A DNA stretch of 64,000 nucleotides, taken from the NCBI GenBank assembly GCA_025769875.1, contig JAGFNK010000226.1:1-64000 (forward strand). The letters are read 5' to 3'. Below the pieces are notes generated by a model, which was not told where the DNA came from, did no database searches, and saw only the letters and a program-made list of their open reading frames with translations. How positions within the stretch are numbered: the stretch's first letter is position 1; every line of letters starts with the position of its first letter. Source of the stretch: Russula earlei (Eukaryota > Basidiomycota > Agaricomycetes > Russulales > Russulaceae). Shown here one piece after another: positions 44,846-56,659 of this stretch. The translations under genes were made by a program, and so were the position numbers.

Positions 44846-45457
44846 TGTCATGAATTACCTCCTTGTTGGTTTGTCTCTAATCTCTTCCATTATTGTTTAC
44901 CTCTACTATTGTTCTCTTCTGTCACCCTCGTTCCCTCAGTTACCATTTCATCCCTTGATGCTGATGGTCCCTTATTGCTTTACCTGTTGTGTTTCACCTA
45001 TTGTTTGAGTTCCTTTTGCTATTGGTTTACCTTTTATGTATTGTTCTACATATGGTACTGTACAGCCTCGCTTCATACAGTATTTAAGCGCCTGTAAAAG
45101 CTGGCGATTGTCCCAAGCTTAGCTTTGTCCCATTTCCTGTCACATCCCTTTTGCCCTGTACTGTCTCTCAAATCACAACTTGTGTTGTGCTGGCTTATAC
45201 TCTGCTTGACTTGAGCTTGTCACAAGGAGCCTTTGTGTTCCTCTTCCTCCTCTGCTTCTCCCTCATTGTCCTCCTCTTCTGTAAAACCAGGAGATCAATT
45301 CTGTCTGCAGATTAGGTCATCCTTGACTTAGTCTTGAGACGCTAAAACTCTGAACCGGTCTCCTTGAGCCGGCCTTACTGAACCCTTGAACCAAGTCACA
45401 GGGACTTGGCCCTACCGAATCCTGAACTAATGCTCTTATGGCCGCGACGCTGTAACA
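44846..45457 (+). repeat. LTR-5 (612 bp), 5' LTR of element D
   Basis: It begins TGTCATGAATTACC and ends GACGCTGTAACA, with TATTTAAGCGCC at about 45080 as core promoter. Element E sequence stops at its left edge. Gag of element D follows ~70 bp downstream on plus. The matching 3' LTR is not in the window. Confidence 0.8.
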
Positions 45458-45489
45458 TAAGCTAAACTTTCTCACTCCATTCTGGAGAT

Positions 45490-46981
45490 CAACCTTGAAC
45501 TACCACCAAATTGTTGGATCCATATCCAACCCAGACCCTCCCCAGACCTTCCGGAACACATTGTAGGAACTGCCACTTGGGACAGCTTTCACACCTTCCT
45601 CTGTTATGTCACCACTGAAAACAACAAAGAACTACCTGTTGAATTTATCAACAATTGTTGGTTCAAGCTACAACTCAGAAGAGGACAGCTCTACACTCAC
45701 CAAGACCTAGAACTCATCAGAAACAGCCTTGGACTAGGCTACTGGAGGGAAAACGATCCTCTCTACAAACCACCTTCAGAATCAGAAGCCTCTTCTACAG
45801 AAGGCAACCCCCCTGAAACAGAAAATGCTGTTGAAACTCAGACACCCTTTGAATCCCCTGCATTAGAACCAGAGGACCTCCCTGAAAACCAGGAACTCAT
45901 TGAAACCCCAGAACTTGAACCGCAGAACCCCCCTGAACCTATTATGGCAGCCCAACCCCAAGTCGCTGTACAACCACCCCAGGTCGCCGCTCAGGCCCCT
46001 CAGATGGCCGCTCAGGCCCCCCCAGTCATCGCTCCACCCCCTCAAGCAGCTGCTCCAGTGCCACAAGGTGCTAATGGGTCCCTTAGTGGTAAAGAACCCC
46101 TGGCCTTCACAGGGGAAAGGAACAAAACGAAATGTTTCATCATGGAATTTAACTTGTACTGGGGCCTCAATGATGACAAAGCAGTAATGGTTTCCCCTTT
46201 CAATGAACAATGCTGGCCCTCTCCAACATCCAGGGAGAAAAGGTCAAAGGATGGGTCAACTCGCAAGCAACTGCACTCAGGGAAAAGGTGAATAGGACCC
46301 AAAACCCTGTCAATAGAATGGACAAAGCATTATGGAATGACTTTGTCATAGACTTCACGTTCAAGTTCACCAACACAGCAGAAAAGGAAGACACCCAAGC
46401 GGCTCTTGCCAAACACGAAATGAAAGAATCCCTAGATGACTACATTTCCACCTTTGAACAACTCTTGGCCAAATCTGGATGGCCTGAAATGAATGTAATC
46501 GCCATCGAAAGTTTCAAGAATGGGCTCAAAAAGGGCCTTTATGCCGCAATCCTAAACAGAGATGTCTGGCCTACCACCCTCCAGGAATGGAAGGAGGAAG
46601 CTAGGAGACAACACCGCCGCTTCATCACCATTAGGGAAAAACTCAAGGGAAGAAAGAACCCCTTCACCACAGCACACAAATCCATCACCCCAACCAAATG
46701 CAAGTGGACACCATCAAGTCCAACTTTAAAAAACTCACAGAAGAAGAAAGGAAACAACTAGCCAAAGAAGGATGTTGCTTCCGTTGCAGGGAAAAGGGCC
46801 ACCTTAGCAAGGAATGTCCCAAGAATATGGCCCCCACTACCTCCAAGGCCTGCACTACTGAACCAACCACAGAACCACCCAAGGAGGAAGAAGCCTCCAC
46901 TATGGTGGCCTGCATGAAAGCATTACCAGTGGAGGATAGAGCTAAACTTTGGGACCTCATCCTCAAAGAGGATTTTCTCTA
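45490..46981 (+). CDS. Element D gag
   Basis: A frame open from about 45490 reads ELPVEFINNCWFKLQLRRGQ, an acidic Glu/Pro-rich linker, an Ala/Pro/Gln repeat region (VAAQAPQMAAQAPP) and the capsid start KEPLAFTGERNKTKCFIMEF. The chain shifts frame near 46200 (ALSNIQGEKVKGWVNSQATA) and again near 46690, where it ends with an intact CCHC knuckle, CFRCREKGHLSKEC. The two shifts mean the protein is not made whole. Confidence 0.82.
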
Positions 46982-47521
46982 GGCCAAGGTACAACAGTTG
47001 GTTCTAAGGCCCAAATAGATACCATTGTCCAACATAAAGAAGACTCAATGAAAGTTCCCTTTATGATCACAACAAATGGAAAGACTGGCCAAGCACTCCT
47101 AGACAGCAGAGCAACTAAAAACTTCATTAGCCAAGGAATTGTGGGAAAATTACAAATCCCACTTCGAACCCTCAGAACCCCCAGACCCATTATCAATGTG
47201 GATGGCACTAACAACCAAGGAGGAGCACTAACCCATTACGCCCACATGGCTGTACGTCATGGACCCACCACCCAACTTCTCACCTTCTATGTCACCAATT
47301 TGGGAGAAGATAGAATGATCCTTGGTTATCCCTTCTTGAAGGCAATAAATCCCCTCATCAATTGGAGTACCGGTTGTCTTAGAAACCACTTAGGGGTCCT
47401 TCTCACCCCTGTATCCCTAACGAACCTGCCAAAGATCTGGGTTGCACAAATAAGATCAACCACCATTCCCCCTGAATACTCACAGCATCAGAAGGTCTTC
47501 TCAGAAGAAGTGGCCAAATGA
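46949..47521 (+). CDS. Element D aspartic protease
   Basis: The frame gives QALLDSRATKNFISQGIVGK, then VDGTNNQGGALTHY and MILGYPFLKAINPLINW. As in elements A and B, the catalytic box is DSR (AGA at 47108-47110) where DSG is expected. TGA ends the frame at 47521. Confidence 0.8.
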   Translation: MGPHPQRGFSLGQGTTVGSKAQIDTIVQHKEDSMKVPFMITTNGKTGQALLDSRATKNFISQGIVGKLQIPLRTLRTPRPIINVDGTNNQGGALTHYAHMAVRHGPTTQLLTFYVTNLGEDRMILGYPFLKAINPLINWSTGCLRNHLGVLLTPVSLTNLPKIWVAQIRSTTIPPEYSQHQKVFSEEVAK

Positions 47522-48183
47522 CTCCCACCCAGTAGAGGAGAACTTGACCTCAGAATCACCCTGAAACTAGATGCCCCCAAATTCCTTGATTGTTGAACCT
47601 ACTCTCTCCCCCAGAATGAAAAACAAGAACTGTCAAGACAGATACAGGAAGATCTGGCCAAAGGTTTCATCAAGGATGGCATCTCAGACTTTGTATCTCC
47701 TGTCTTCTTTGTCCAAAAGAAAGATGGCACCACCCCAAGAATGGTAGTAGACTACCGAAAGCTCAACAATGCCACCGTCCCAGATTATCATGCCCTACCA
47801 AACATGGAAGAACAATTACACCATCTAAGGGGCAAAACCACCTTTAGCAAATTTGATGTCAGAGCTGGCTACAATAACATCCTGATCCATCCAGAGGATC
47901 GACACAAGGGGGCCTTCAAAACTCAATTTGGCACATTCATCCCCATGATAATGGGCTTCGGCTTTACCAATGCACCGGCAGCCTTTCAACAGGCAATGAA
48001 CCACACTCTCAGACCTTGGCTCCTCAAGTATCCAGAAAACACCTGCAACTACCTAGATGACATGGCAATAGCCACAGGAGCTGGAGAAGAACATCTACAA
48101 GGACAAATCACACATGAATTCCTTGATCTTCTGGAAAGGGACTCTTATTTGCTGAAAGCATCCAAGTGCACCTTTGAACAAGG
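47522..48183 (+). CDS. Element D reverse transcriptase, N-terminal part
   Basis: The sequence reads FFVQKKDGTTPRMVVDYRKL, FSKFDVRAGYNNILIHPEDR, NAPAAFQQAMNHTL and NYLDDMAIATG with the YLDD box. It ends at KASKCTFEQG, where the LTR of element B begins. A TGA at about 47594 precedes this part. Confidence 0.85.
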
Positions 48184-48803
48184 TGTTACCGAGCAGTTTG
48201 GGGTCCGGAAGATGCTGGAACACCTGAACTATGGACTGCACCGTTTGCATCATGCGTGCGTCAGATCTTGATCGTTTATGTTCGTTAATATCGCGATCCG
48301 AACGCGTTGATCATATCTTTCTGAAGATGTATTGAAGAAGCAATGAGTAGCATTGCTTCTGTCCCAGATGTTCTTGTACCGCCATGTACGTTGCTTCCTT
48401 GATTAGGAAAGTACTTATGACACCAAGATTGCTACTAGGGAAGCACTCAATGCTTCCAGCACCAAGATTGTTTACATAGAAGCAACCTCGCTTCTATGAG
48501 CCACCTTTTGCTTCTATAGCACCAACCAGTACTACAGTAGCACAAACATTATCCCTGTAGGGCTATATAAGGCCCCCAGTTGTAACAGTTGAGCCCTAAG
48601 CTCGACTTAGTTTGCCAATCCCAAACAGTTGACTCCTACCCCATCTGCAGAGCCCCTCTCATCTTGTTGCCATACTCCAGAAGGATCTAACACTCCTTCC
48701 CCTCCACGAGTATTGCTTGCTTGACTCAAGCATATCTGCATTGGTAGGATGCGTTCATAGACATGACCATTGATCTTATTTAAGGCACTTTGGAGCCTTA
48801 ACA
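48184..48803 (+). repeat. LTR-1 (620 bp), 5' LTR of element B
   Basis: It begins TGTTACCGAG and ends GAGCCTTAACA, the inverse of the LTRs of element A. It is inserted in the RT of element D. Confidence 0.95.
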
Positions 48804-48849
48804 TAAGTCGAGCTTCTATCACAGACATCGCTGTGAAAGTGAACCAGAA

Positions 48850-50849
48850 TAGGCAGGAAGCCTAAGGACTAGGATCTAGTCATCATACCATCAGCAACCT
48901 ACACTGAAGTAGTCAAGGGAGAGAATCTATACAGACCTCTCCACGACAAGAAGAAGGTGTACTACGTGACTCTCGACGAGCAGCATGGTTGGACACACGC
49001 ATACTTCTGTAAAGACCCCTACTGTCATTGGCATAAACAGTGGTAAGCAGGCACACAAGTCCCGACTCCCTAGGAAAGGCAGTGGCAAGCAGACAAACTA
49101 GAGATCGAAGGTGAACACAGCATACGCGTAAAGTTCAACCAGAAATCGAAGCAAGGAACCAAATTTGGTTGGTTCAAAGCTAGAGAGAGGGACGATCTAC
49201 CCTCAGGAATAAAAGGGACTGCCATCTGGAATTGGGCAGACCAGGAAGGACCTAACAGATACGAGGTCTGATACAAAGGAAGCTACCTTCCTTGCAAATA
49301 CATCAATGATCAGTGGTACTTTGTAGATTACCACAAAGGACGTCCCTACATAGGAGAGGACGAAGACATTGACGAATATAAGCTCCTAGGTCTAGGAATC
49401 AAAACAGATCCTTATACTACTCATTGGGAACCCAGAAGCCCAGTAGTAGACGACCCAGCTCCATTGATACAAAAGTCATCAAGTGGAGAAACAGAGAAGT
49501 TGGACCTTCCAACTACAGATCAGAAAGCAGAAGCACCAGAAGTATTGGAATTAGCTGAAAGACTAGAGCAGACAGTACACATCTCGCCCATTGAACCAAC
49601 AATTGTTGAAGAACCAGAAGAATTGGTTGAAATGGCTACAATTGCAGCGATGCAGACAGCGACCATTGCCACCCAGACAGCAGGTGGAAGAACAGGGCCC
49701 ACCATTGTAATAAACCCTGGAGGCGGTCCACCTGGTGGAGGAGGACCACCTGGAGGTGGAGGAGTCCCCTTTGGACCCGCAGGTCCACCAGTACCAAGAG
49801 GAGGCCCACCTGGAGGAGGCCCTCCAGGAGGGGGACCACCCGCAGCACCTCCTGTAGGACCAGGGGCGAACCTGGCACCTCAGCCAGCACCAGGTCCCCA
49901 TGGAGGCAATGGATCTCTGAAAGGAGACCCTCCTGAAGTCTTCAAAGGAGACAGGAAGAAGATGAAGTACTTTGTCCAGGATTTCAATCTATGGAATCTG
50001 CTTAACAGTGACAACCCAACTATGACTATTCCAATGAAGTGAGTAGCCCTAGCTCTCACCTACATCAAAGGAGAGAAGGTGCATGAATGGGTGGTCAACC
50101 AAACAAACCTGGTAGAAGCAAAAAGAAATGGAGACCCGCCGTCTCCCTATGCACCAGTGCAGCTACATCCAACTGACATGTTCTTTTGGACCGAATTTGT
50201 GGATGACTTCTTCAGAGAATTCAAAGACACCACAGAGCCTGAAGACGCTTTCATGGAGCTACAACAATTGTCCATGTCTAAAGCAGCATCGCTGGATGAC
50301 TATACCAGCAAATTCCTTGTTCTGCTCAGTAAAGCAGGATGGGACCAGAATTCACCAGGAGCAGTCGAAGCCTATAAGGCTGGACTAATCACCTGGCTGG
50401 TGCGACAAATCTACAGTCGACCAGTCAGAGACATACCTGCCATCAATGATCTGTGAGCATGGATCAATGCTGCTAGGGAAGAACAGGCCAGAGACCAGCT
50501 CATGAAAGCCAATATTAAATCTGGAGGTGGATCGTTGACCACCAGGGAAAATCACATGAAATCCCTACAGGCTGGGAAAAGGCAAAACCAAAGAGACCCA
50601 AATGCTATGGAAGTGGACTCAGTATCCACTGATGCAGCAAGGACCAAGCGACGTCCTCCTCTGACAGAGGAAAAGAAGAAACTGCTAGCAGAAGGGAAAT
50701 GCTTCATCAGCAAGAAAGCAGGACATATCAGCCAGAACTGTCCTGTCAAGGACAGAGTCAAGAAGAAATCAAGTAACTCAAGGGACAAAGGGAAAAGCTT
50801 GAGCTCTGGAAACAGAAAAGGAGGACAATTCAGGGGACAGTGGAAATGA
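48850..50849 (+). CDS. Element B gag
   Basis: It reads HDKKKVYYVTLDEQHGWTHA near the start, then SSSGETEKLDLPTTDQKAE, a Gly/Pro-rich stretch, GDPPEVFKGDRKKMKYFVQD, FFWTEFVDDFFREFKD, and the knuckle region CFISKKAGHISQNC, whose second Cys is Ser. Stops at 49046, about 50041 and 50455 interrupt it; the first and third are also present at the same sites in A. Confidence 0.85.
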
Positions 50850-51021
50850 AAGCACTGTCCCTGGGCAATCCACATTTCCTCCTCCTACATATAACAAGAG
50901 CTCCTCTTCTGCATCCAGAAAGAAGATATCCACCAAACAGAAGGAGGACTTATTTGGAAGAACTGATGGAACAGGGTTTTTAGGAACCCCTAAGTCGACG
51001 GCCTGGCTTAGGAAGAATAGT

Positions 51022-51426
51022 GTGTTGCAAGTGTACATTAGAAGATTGAATGCTATGAATATTCCATTCACTTTCATCACTGCACACATGACGGCCGAGG
51101 AATCTGCTCTACTGGACAGCAGAGCAACAGAGAACTTCATCTATCACTCAGCTTGGAAAAGACTGAAGATTGGGAAACAAGAACTACATGAACCCATGGT
51201 AGTACGAAACATCGACAGAACCCAGAATAAGCAAGGGGAACTCACCCATTACTGCTGGCTTCGCATCCGATATAAGGAGAAGGAGAGCTTGCAAAAGTTC
51301 TATCTCACAGATTTAGGAATGGATTGGGTCATCCTGGGATATCCCTTTCTATATGAATTCGACCCCACCATCAACTGGAAAAAAGGACAGCTGATGGAAG
51401 GAGTGGTACAGATTGAGACTGCTTGA
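51022..51426 (+). CDS. Element B aspartic protease
   Basis: It gives ALLDSRATENFIYHS (DSR in place of DSG, AGA at 51121-51123), VRNIDRTQNKQGELTHY and WVILGYPFLYEFDPTINW, ending at a TGA shared with element A. Confidence 0.82.
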   Translation: MLQVYIRRLNAMNIPFTFITAHMTAEESALLDSRATENFIYHSAWKRLKIGKQELHEPMVVRNIDRTQNKQGELTHYCWLRIRYKEKESLQKFYLTDLGMDWVILGYPFLYEFDPTINWKKGQLMEGVVQIETA

Positions 51427-51489
51427 TACAAGTACCTGGATCTCTATGTCGCAAATATCCAAAAGCAAGCAAGAGATGAAAACCAACAA

Positions 51490-52785
51490 TTGAATAAAGG
51501 GGAAGCCATTTACCTACAAAAAATGACTATTGCTCAGAAGTGGGCCCAACAGTCAATTGAACCACAGGAAGGAGAGGACCTCCTTGTCAATGTTCCAAAG
51601 CAATTCCACCGCTTTGCAGATGTCTTCTCAGAAGAGAAGTCCCAGAGGTTTCCACCACCAAGGGAACCAGATATGCAGATAGAGCTGTTGCCTGACGCAC
51701 CAAAGGAGCTAAACTGCAAAGTGTACCCCCTAACATGAGATGGACGAGAATACCTCAAGAAATTCCTAGCTGATGAAGTAGAAAAGCGATACATCACTCC
51801 AGGTCCATCCAGCTACACATCTCCAGTGTTCTTCATTGGCAAGAAGGACAGCAAGGGGAAGAGGATCATTGTAGACTATCGACGACTAAATCAGTGGACC
51901 AGACGAGACAATGAACCTTTACCACATCTGGAACAAGAGGTGGAAAGACTTTGAGGAAAAAAGGTGTTCTCCAAGTTCAATATACGATGGGGATACGATA
52001 ATGTACGACTGGCAGAAGGGGATCGCTGGAAGGCAGCCTCCTTCAAGACGCCATATGGAACCTACCTGCCCAATGTCATGTATTTCGGGCTCAAGAACAC
52101 ACCAGCCTTCTTTACTAGGCTGATGAGAAGAGACTTCGGTGACTGGCTGGACCGATGGGCAGAATACACTGTCAACTATCTGGATGACTTTGGAATTGCC
52201 ATGGGGGACAGTCCTGAACAACTAGAAATCCACGAGCAATGTATTAGCGAACTACTCATGCTGATGCAGAAGAAGTCATACTTCCTGAAACCCAAGAAGT
52301 GCCAGTTCATGGTGTGAAAACTAACCATGCTGGGATGTGACATAGACGAAGGGAAGATGAAGATTGAGGCCTCCAAGGTCCGAGGAATCACGGACTGGCC
52401 TAGGGAAATCAAGGATGTACATGAAGTACGCAAAGTCATGGGAGTCCTCAGTTACAATAGGGCTTTCATTCGAGGTTTCAGTCAGATTTCTTGACCCATT
52501 ATCACCTTGACAAAGAAAGGGGTGCCATTTGAATGGACCCAAGAATGCAAAGATGCTCTGGAACAACTTATCCAGATAGTATCTTCCGACCCCATTCTGC
52601 TCCATCCTGATGAGGAGCAACCCTTTGAACTGGAAGTAGATGCGTCCAATTATGCAATTGGAGCAGTACTATTCCAGAAGGATGAACAAGGAAAGAGGAG
52701 GCCAATAAGTTACTTCTCTGCAGCCTTGAAACAAGCAGAAAAGAACTACGACATATGGGACAAAGAGTTCTTAGCCATGGTGCGG
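51490..52785 (+). CDS. Element B reverse transcriptase and RNase H start
   Basis: It contains FADVFSEEKSQRFPPPREPD, FFIGKKDSKGKRIIVDYRRL, VNYLDDFGIAMGDS (YLDD) and ELEVDASNYAIGAVLFQKDE. In-frame stops occur near 51736, 51952, 52315 and 52492. It breaks off at 52785. Confidence 0.85.
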
Positions 52786-53600
52786 TGCTGGCGCTAGTGT
52801 CCATAGTGTTTGGATTGTGAGGTGGGAGGTGTGCGCGTGGTACAGTGGCATTGCTGGTGGTGTTGCAACGTGTGCCCCAGGTGGAGAGACAGGCCCATGG
52901 GTGGTTTGGTTTCGTGTTGCAGTTGTGAGTGTTGGTGTGGTCTGTAAGGACTGCGCATTTGCGCATCCAGATGCGATGTTGCTTCTGTGCACCAGAGATC
53001 CATTCTTGAAAAGTGGTGGGGACTTCCTGGGTGATAATTGCTTCGACCAGGGGTTTGGGAAGGCCACACACAAAGAGTCTCATAACCATTGGGTTGTCTG
53101 TGTGCAGGGACCCATAGCATGCAAGTAGCTTGAAATTAGCTATATATTCATCCAGGTTATTTTCTTTCATTCTAAGTTCGCACAGTTGATCTTGCATGCA
53201 TTTGAGTTTGGCATAGTTGGTGAACACCCCCTTGAATTGTTGTTCCATAGCCTGCCAGGCTGTCAGTCCAAAGGCGATTTCCTCAGGGTCGAGCATGACG
53301 TTCTCAAGCCACTTGTCCATTGCCTTGACCCATCTGTCGATGTGCAGTCCTTCTATAAGTGATAGGAAGTAAGTGCATTTCTTGATGGGGTTCTGGGCAA
53401 TCTTGCTGTTAAAGTTCATTCTCATGAACCGACAGAAGGTGGTGAGAAACACGTGGTTATGCACGTGGTCACTGTTGAATGCCTTTGGAGGAACACCTTC
53501 TAATTTTCCATTGTCCAAGGGGCATGCATTGTGGTTGTGGCAGGCATAGACATCATAATCATCTGGGTCCGGGCTGGGGGGCCTCCTTCCATGTCCTCCA
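52786..53600 (-). CDS. Element C gag (partial)
   Basis: The sense strand is minus: PPARTQMIMM-like leader near the LTR, then LEGVPPKAFNSDHVHNHVFL, KKCTYFLSLIEGLHIDRWVK, FTNYAKLKCMQDQLCELRMK, NLDEYIANFKLLACYGSL and QKQHRIWMRKCAVL. It is homologous to gag of element F (TQTHTFLVTFNRFMF, KKCAYFLSLMKGPKVEGW). The zinc knuckle and pol are lost at the junction with element B. Confidence 0.85.
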
Positions 53601-53609
53601 AAGCCTTGG

Positions 53610-54438
53610 TGTCAAGACACGTACTGCTGATCCGTGTGGACTCAGGAGCAGGTGGGCAAGGGTCGGAACAGATGGTATGCGGCGTAGGCGGCGTTGAACA
53701 AGAGGACGAGCCAAATGACTAAGATGTACCAGATGGGGACTGGTACGTGTAACTGGAGGCAGAGGCGAAGGTTAGAAGCCAGTGCAACGTGGGGGCTTTA
53801 AACAAGGCGGTCGTAGAAGAGTACCTTGGAAGCGAGAGGAGTCTTTAAACTGAGCGGTCGCGGGGGAGTACCCAGGAAGATGAGAGTATCACAAATGGAC
53901 AGTCTGACGACCGCCATGCTTCATTGGGGCTTATATACAGTATACAGGGTCGATTACAAAGCACTGGGACTATTCTAGACTCTTTGGTACCATCCAATAG
54001 GACTACAGAGGCATAAACTTGCTTGTGTCAACTTCCAGGCTTACTGAGCGCATTACTGATCATTGTGGAGCGATGACATCATTATGATGTCACTGTGGAG
54101 CGCTTAGTGAGCCTATGAGGTCACTGTGGAGTCGCTCAGTCAGCCATGATGTCATTGGAGCCTTGATGACGTCAGATGATTTATGCAACAGTTTCTAAGA
54201 GTTTGTGCTGCTGTTTCGGGTCCGTGGTGGCTGAGTGGCCATGTGGCTGCCACGCGATGATTACCCGATTAGGAAACTGGTGCCTGGTCGTGTTATAGTG
54301 CCTTTGCAATAGCAATATCTTGTACCGCAGGGGGGATAGCCCAGAAAATGGAAGGGAGTCGGCAATGCAAAGTGTGAGAGGTTCTTCTTGAGTAAAATAG
54401 GACAATCTTCGGCCAGGACTTGGCCTTGGTTCGTAACA
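53610..54438 (-). repeat. LTR-3 (829 bp), 5' LTR of element C
   Basis: In window orientation it reads TGTCAAGACACG ... GGTTCGTAACA. On the sense strand it is TGTTACG ... TCTTGACA with TATATAAGCCCC as core promoter. The same sequence occurs as a solo LTR at 37823-38650. Confidence 0.9.
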
Positions 54439-54987
54439 CTTGGAACAGGGACAGGTGTGGGTACACTTGTGCTGTCCTAGACAACGCAAGTTGTTGCAGT
54501 ACTTGTGCCGGTGATTCTTTGGGTTAGTTGGTCTTGGCAAAGACTTGTGTGGTTGTTTCAGGTTCTTGTTCCATGGGTTCAGCAGGTCTGGGTCCAGGAG
54601 TTGGGGTGCATGATGGGTTCTTTGAGTTAGGAATGGGCTCACCTGATTTGATGAGCTGTTCCATGTCTAAGCCTTTGAGGGGGTCGTTAATTAGTCCGAA
54701 GGCTGGGTGTGTGACACAATAGGCTTCAAAATAGTCTTAGCAGCATTGGATCTTGAACCAGACACCGTAAAGAGTTCCAAGGCTGAATTTGGCCTTTCTG
54801 TAGATAGTGTAATACCCAGTCCAGGGCACACTGTTCACTCCTACTCTGTCCTTCTTCTGTAGGTTTTCCTTGTCCTTTGAATCTCCAGTCTCTAGCCGTA
54901 GAAGTCATTCTGAGGAAAACAGTGTATTCCAGGGTGGATGTGTGTGCACACGTTTGGGGTCAAGGGTTCAAAGTAAGCTTGTTCTAA
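54439..54987 (-). other. Transposon-derived fragment, unassigned
   Basis: Minus-strand frames include ARDWRFKGQGKPTEEGQSRS, LIKSGEPIPNSKNPSC, and next to element C a Cys/His-rich run (YCNNLRCLGQHKCTHTCPCSKC in part). It may be part of another ORF3 or gag. C is inserted at its left end. No domain is certain. Confidence 0.45.
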
Positions 54988-55479
54988 TGTCACCGACTGG
55001 GGGTGGTGTCACTGACAAATCCATTCACGTGTGAGATGAGTGCAGTGATGTGAGCGAGACGCAAGGTTCTTGTGAGTTTTGGGGGTCTCGGAGACAATGA
55101 TGCTGAAGCACTTATGTTCCACAGAGAAGGGAAGCAGATGATAAGTCTTCGTGTTTGAAGACTTGGAGGTTTAGGACACTTTCAGAGATGATTGCTTGAG
55201 TACTTGCAAGCCCACAAGATCCAAAGTGAGAATCCAGTGTATTTCACAGGAGAACAAGCTTAAGGGTTGTTCTCCTTGATGGACAGGTTTATATACATGT
55301 CAGATGTCATATCAAATGGCATCCTCAAGGTAGAAGTGAGGCGATCAATTGGAAACATGCTAGAAAGTACTGGTATACATGAGTTACAGATAAGAGTCAT
55401 CAAACATGAGGTAAACATGACTTTGTCCAGGTAGGCTGATCCGGTTGCTGGTCCAGTCCGAGGCAATGGTTCTGTGACA
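54988..55479 (-). repeat. LTR-2 copy (492 bp)
   Basis: TGTCACCGACTGGGGG ... GGTTCTGTGACA, similar to the LTRs of E and F. The flanks TCTAA and GCAGA do not match, so it is either an LTR left at a rearranged junction or an old insertion. Confidence 0.85.
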
Positions 55480-56172
55480 GCAGATCTAGAACCTTGTATG
55501 AAGGTCTTCACCTTCTTTGATCTGTTCAGGTTCCAGTTCAGCACTCCCCCTTGCTAAGTGCATTGGTAGATGCTGTGAGCATTTTCCCACATTCAGGGGT
55601 AGAACATTAGTCCTAGTTGCTCCCTGAATTTGAGGAACTTGATGCAACCAAGGTTCTTGGTGAATATTAAGCCTTGATTATCACCAAACAATGGGATCAG
55701 AGCAAGATTGATGCCAAGTTCTGTTAGTAAGGATTTGATCCAAACTAACTGTCTGCTTATGTCAGAGAGCAACATGTACTTGGCTTCAGTGGAGGAGAGT
55801 GCAACTGTTTTCTGCACTCAAGAGTTCCATGAAAATATTGCTCCAGCCAGGTTCACCATATAGCCTGTAGTAGACTTCTGATTAGTCAGATCAGAAGCCC
55901 AGTCAGAGTCAGCATATGCCATTAGGCCACCATTAGATGGTCCATCATAGACCAAGGCATAATTGGCGGTTCCCAAGAGGTATTGGCAAATATAAAATGC
56001 ATGATTCAAATGATCCTCTGAGGGATTGGCAGCATGTTGCGACAACTTAGTGATGGCAAAGGCTATGTCTGGATACATTCCAAGCATTATGTATAGGAGT
56101 GATCCTATAACTTGCTGGAATTTAGACTGCAAGGCTGGGTCAGCAGCAGAAGTGTTGGGAGAGGGGTGATAG
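55480..56172 (-). mobile_element. Ty1/Copia RNase H fragment
   Basis: Minus-strand frames 56132-55818 and 55817-55593 read IGSLLYIMLGMYPDIAFAIT, YADSDWASDLTNQKSTTGYM, then LSSTEAKYMLLSDISRQLVW, hallmarks of Copia RNase H. It is the only Copia sequence in the window and is enclosed by two Gypsy LTRs; the LTR of F cuts it at 56173. Confidence 0.87.
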
Positions 56173-56649
56173 TGTCACCAACTGGGGGCGGTGTCGCTGA
56201 CAAATCATTTCATGTGCGAGACATGCACACTGAGTCAAGCGAGACGACGAGTTCTTGCAAGATTTGGGGATCTCAGTGACAACACAGCGAAGGCTAGTGT
56301 GTACCATGGAGTGGAAAGACAATGAATAAGTCTTCATGTTCGAAGACTTAGAGAGATGAGAGATTTCTGAGATAAATGCTTGATTCCCTGCAAGCCTACA
56401 GTTCCGAAGCTGAATCCAGTGATATTTTACAAGAGAACAAGCTTAAGGCTTGTTCTCCTTTACTGACAGGTTTATATAGATAGATACTATCTATATCAAA
56501 TGGTATGCATGCAGTAAAGATGAGGTGATTGTACTGGAACATGCTGGAAGGTGGTGGTACACTTGAGGTAAGGTGAGTCATGAGAACATGCAGGAAATGT
56601 GAGGCTTGTCCGGTTGCTAGTTTGGTCCAAGGTACTGGTACTTGTGACA
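56173..56649 (-). repeat. LTR-2 (477 bp), 3' LTR of element F
   Basis: TGTCACCAACTGGGGG ... TACTTGTGACA. The inner flank TTACCCCCTTGTTAACG is, on the sense strand, a purine tract ending GGGGGTAA next to the LTR. Confidence 0.92.
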
Positions 56650-56659
56650 TTACCCCCTT

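Larger units (their letters stand above)
44846..48183 (+). mobile_element. Element D: Ty3/Gypsy retrotransposon, truncated
   Basis: 5' LTR, gag, protease and the first part of RT are in order on plus. The RT is cut at 48184 by the LTR of element B. The rest of D would lie beyond B, but B itself is truncated, so it is absent here. D sits in the RT region of element E. Confidence 0.88.
48184..52785 (+). mobile_element. Element B: second copy of the A family, truncated
   Basis: 5' LTR, gag, protease, RT and the start of RNase H are on plus and closely match element A. The copy stops abruptly at 52785 within RNase H (FLAMVR), at a junction with gag of element C in the opposite orientation. Gag is uninterrupted here and so gives the empty site for the TIR element of A. 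Confidence 0.93.
52786..54438 (-). mobile_element. Element C: Ty3/Gypsy remnant, 5' LTR plus gag
   Basis: The LTR (53610-54438) is followed on the minus strand by gag, which is truncated at 52785/52786 against element B. No other part of C is in the window. Confidence 0.85.
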
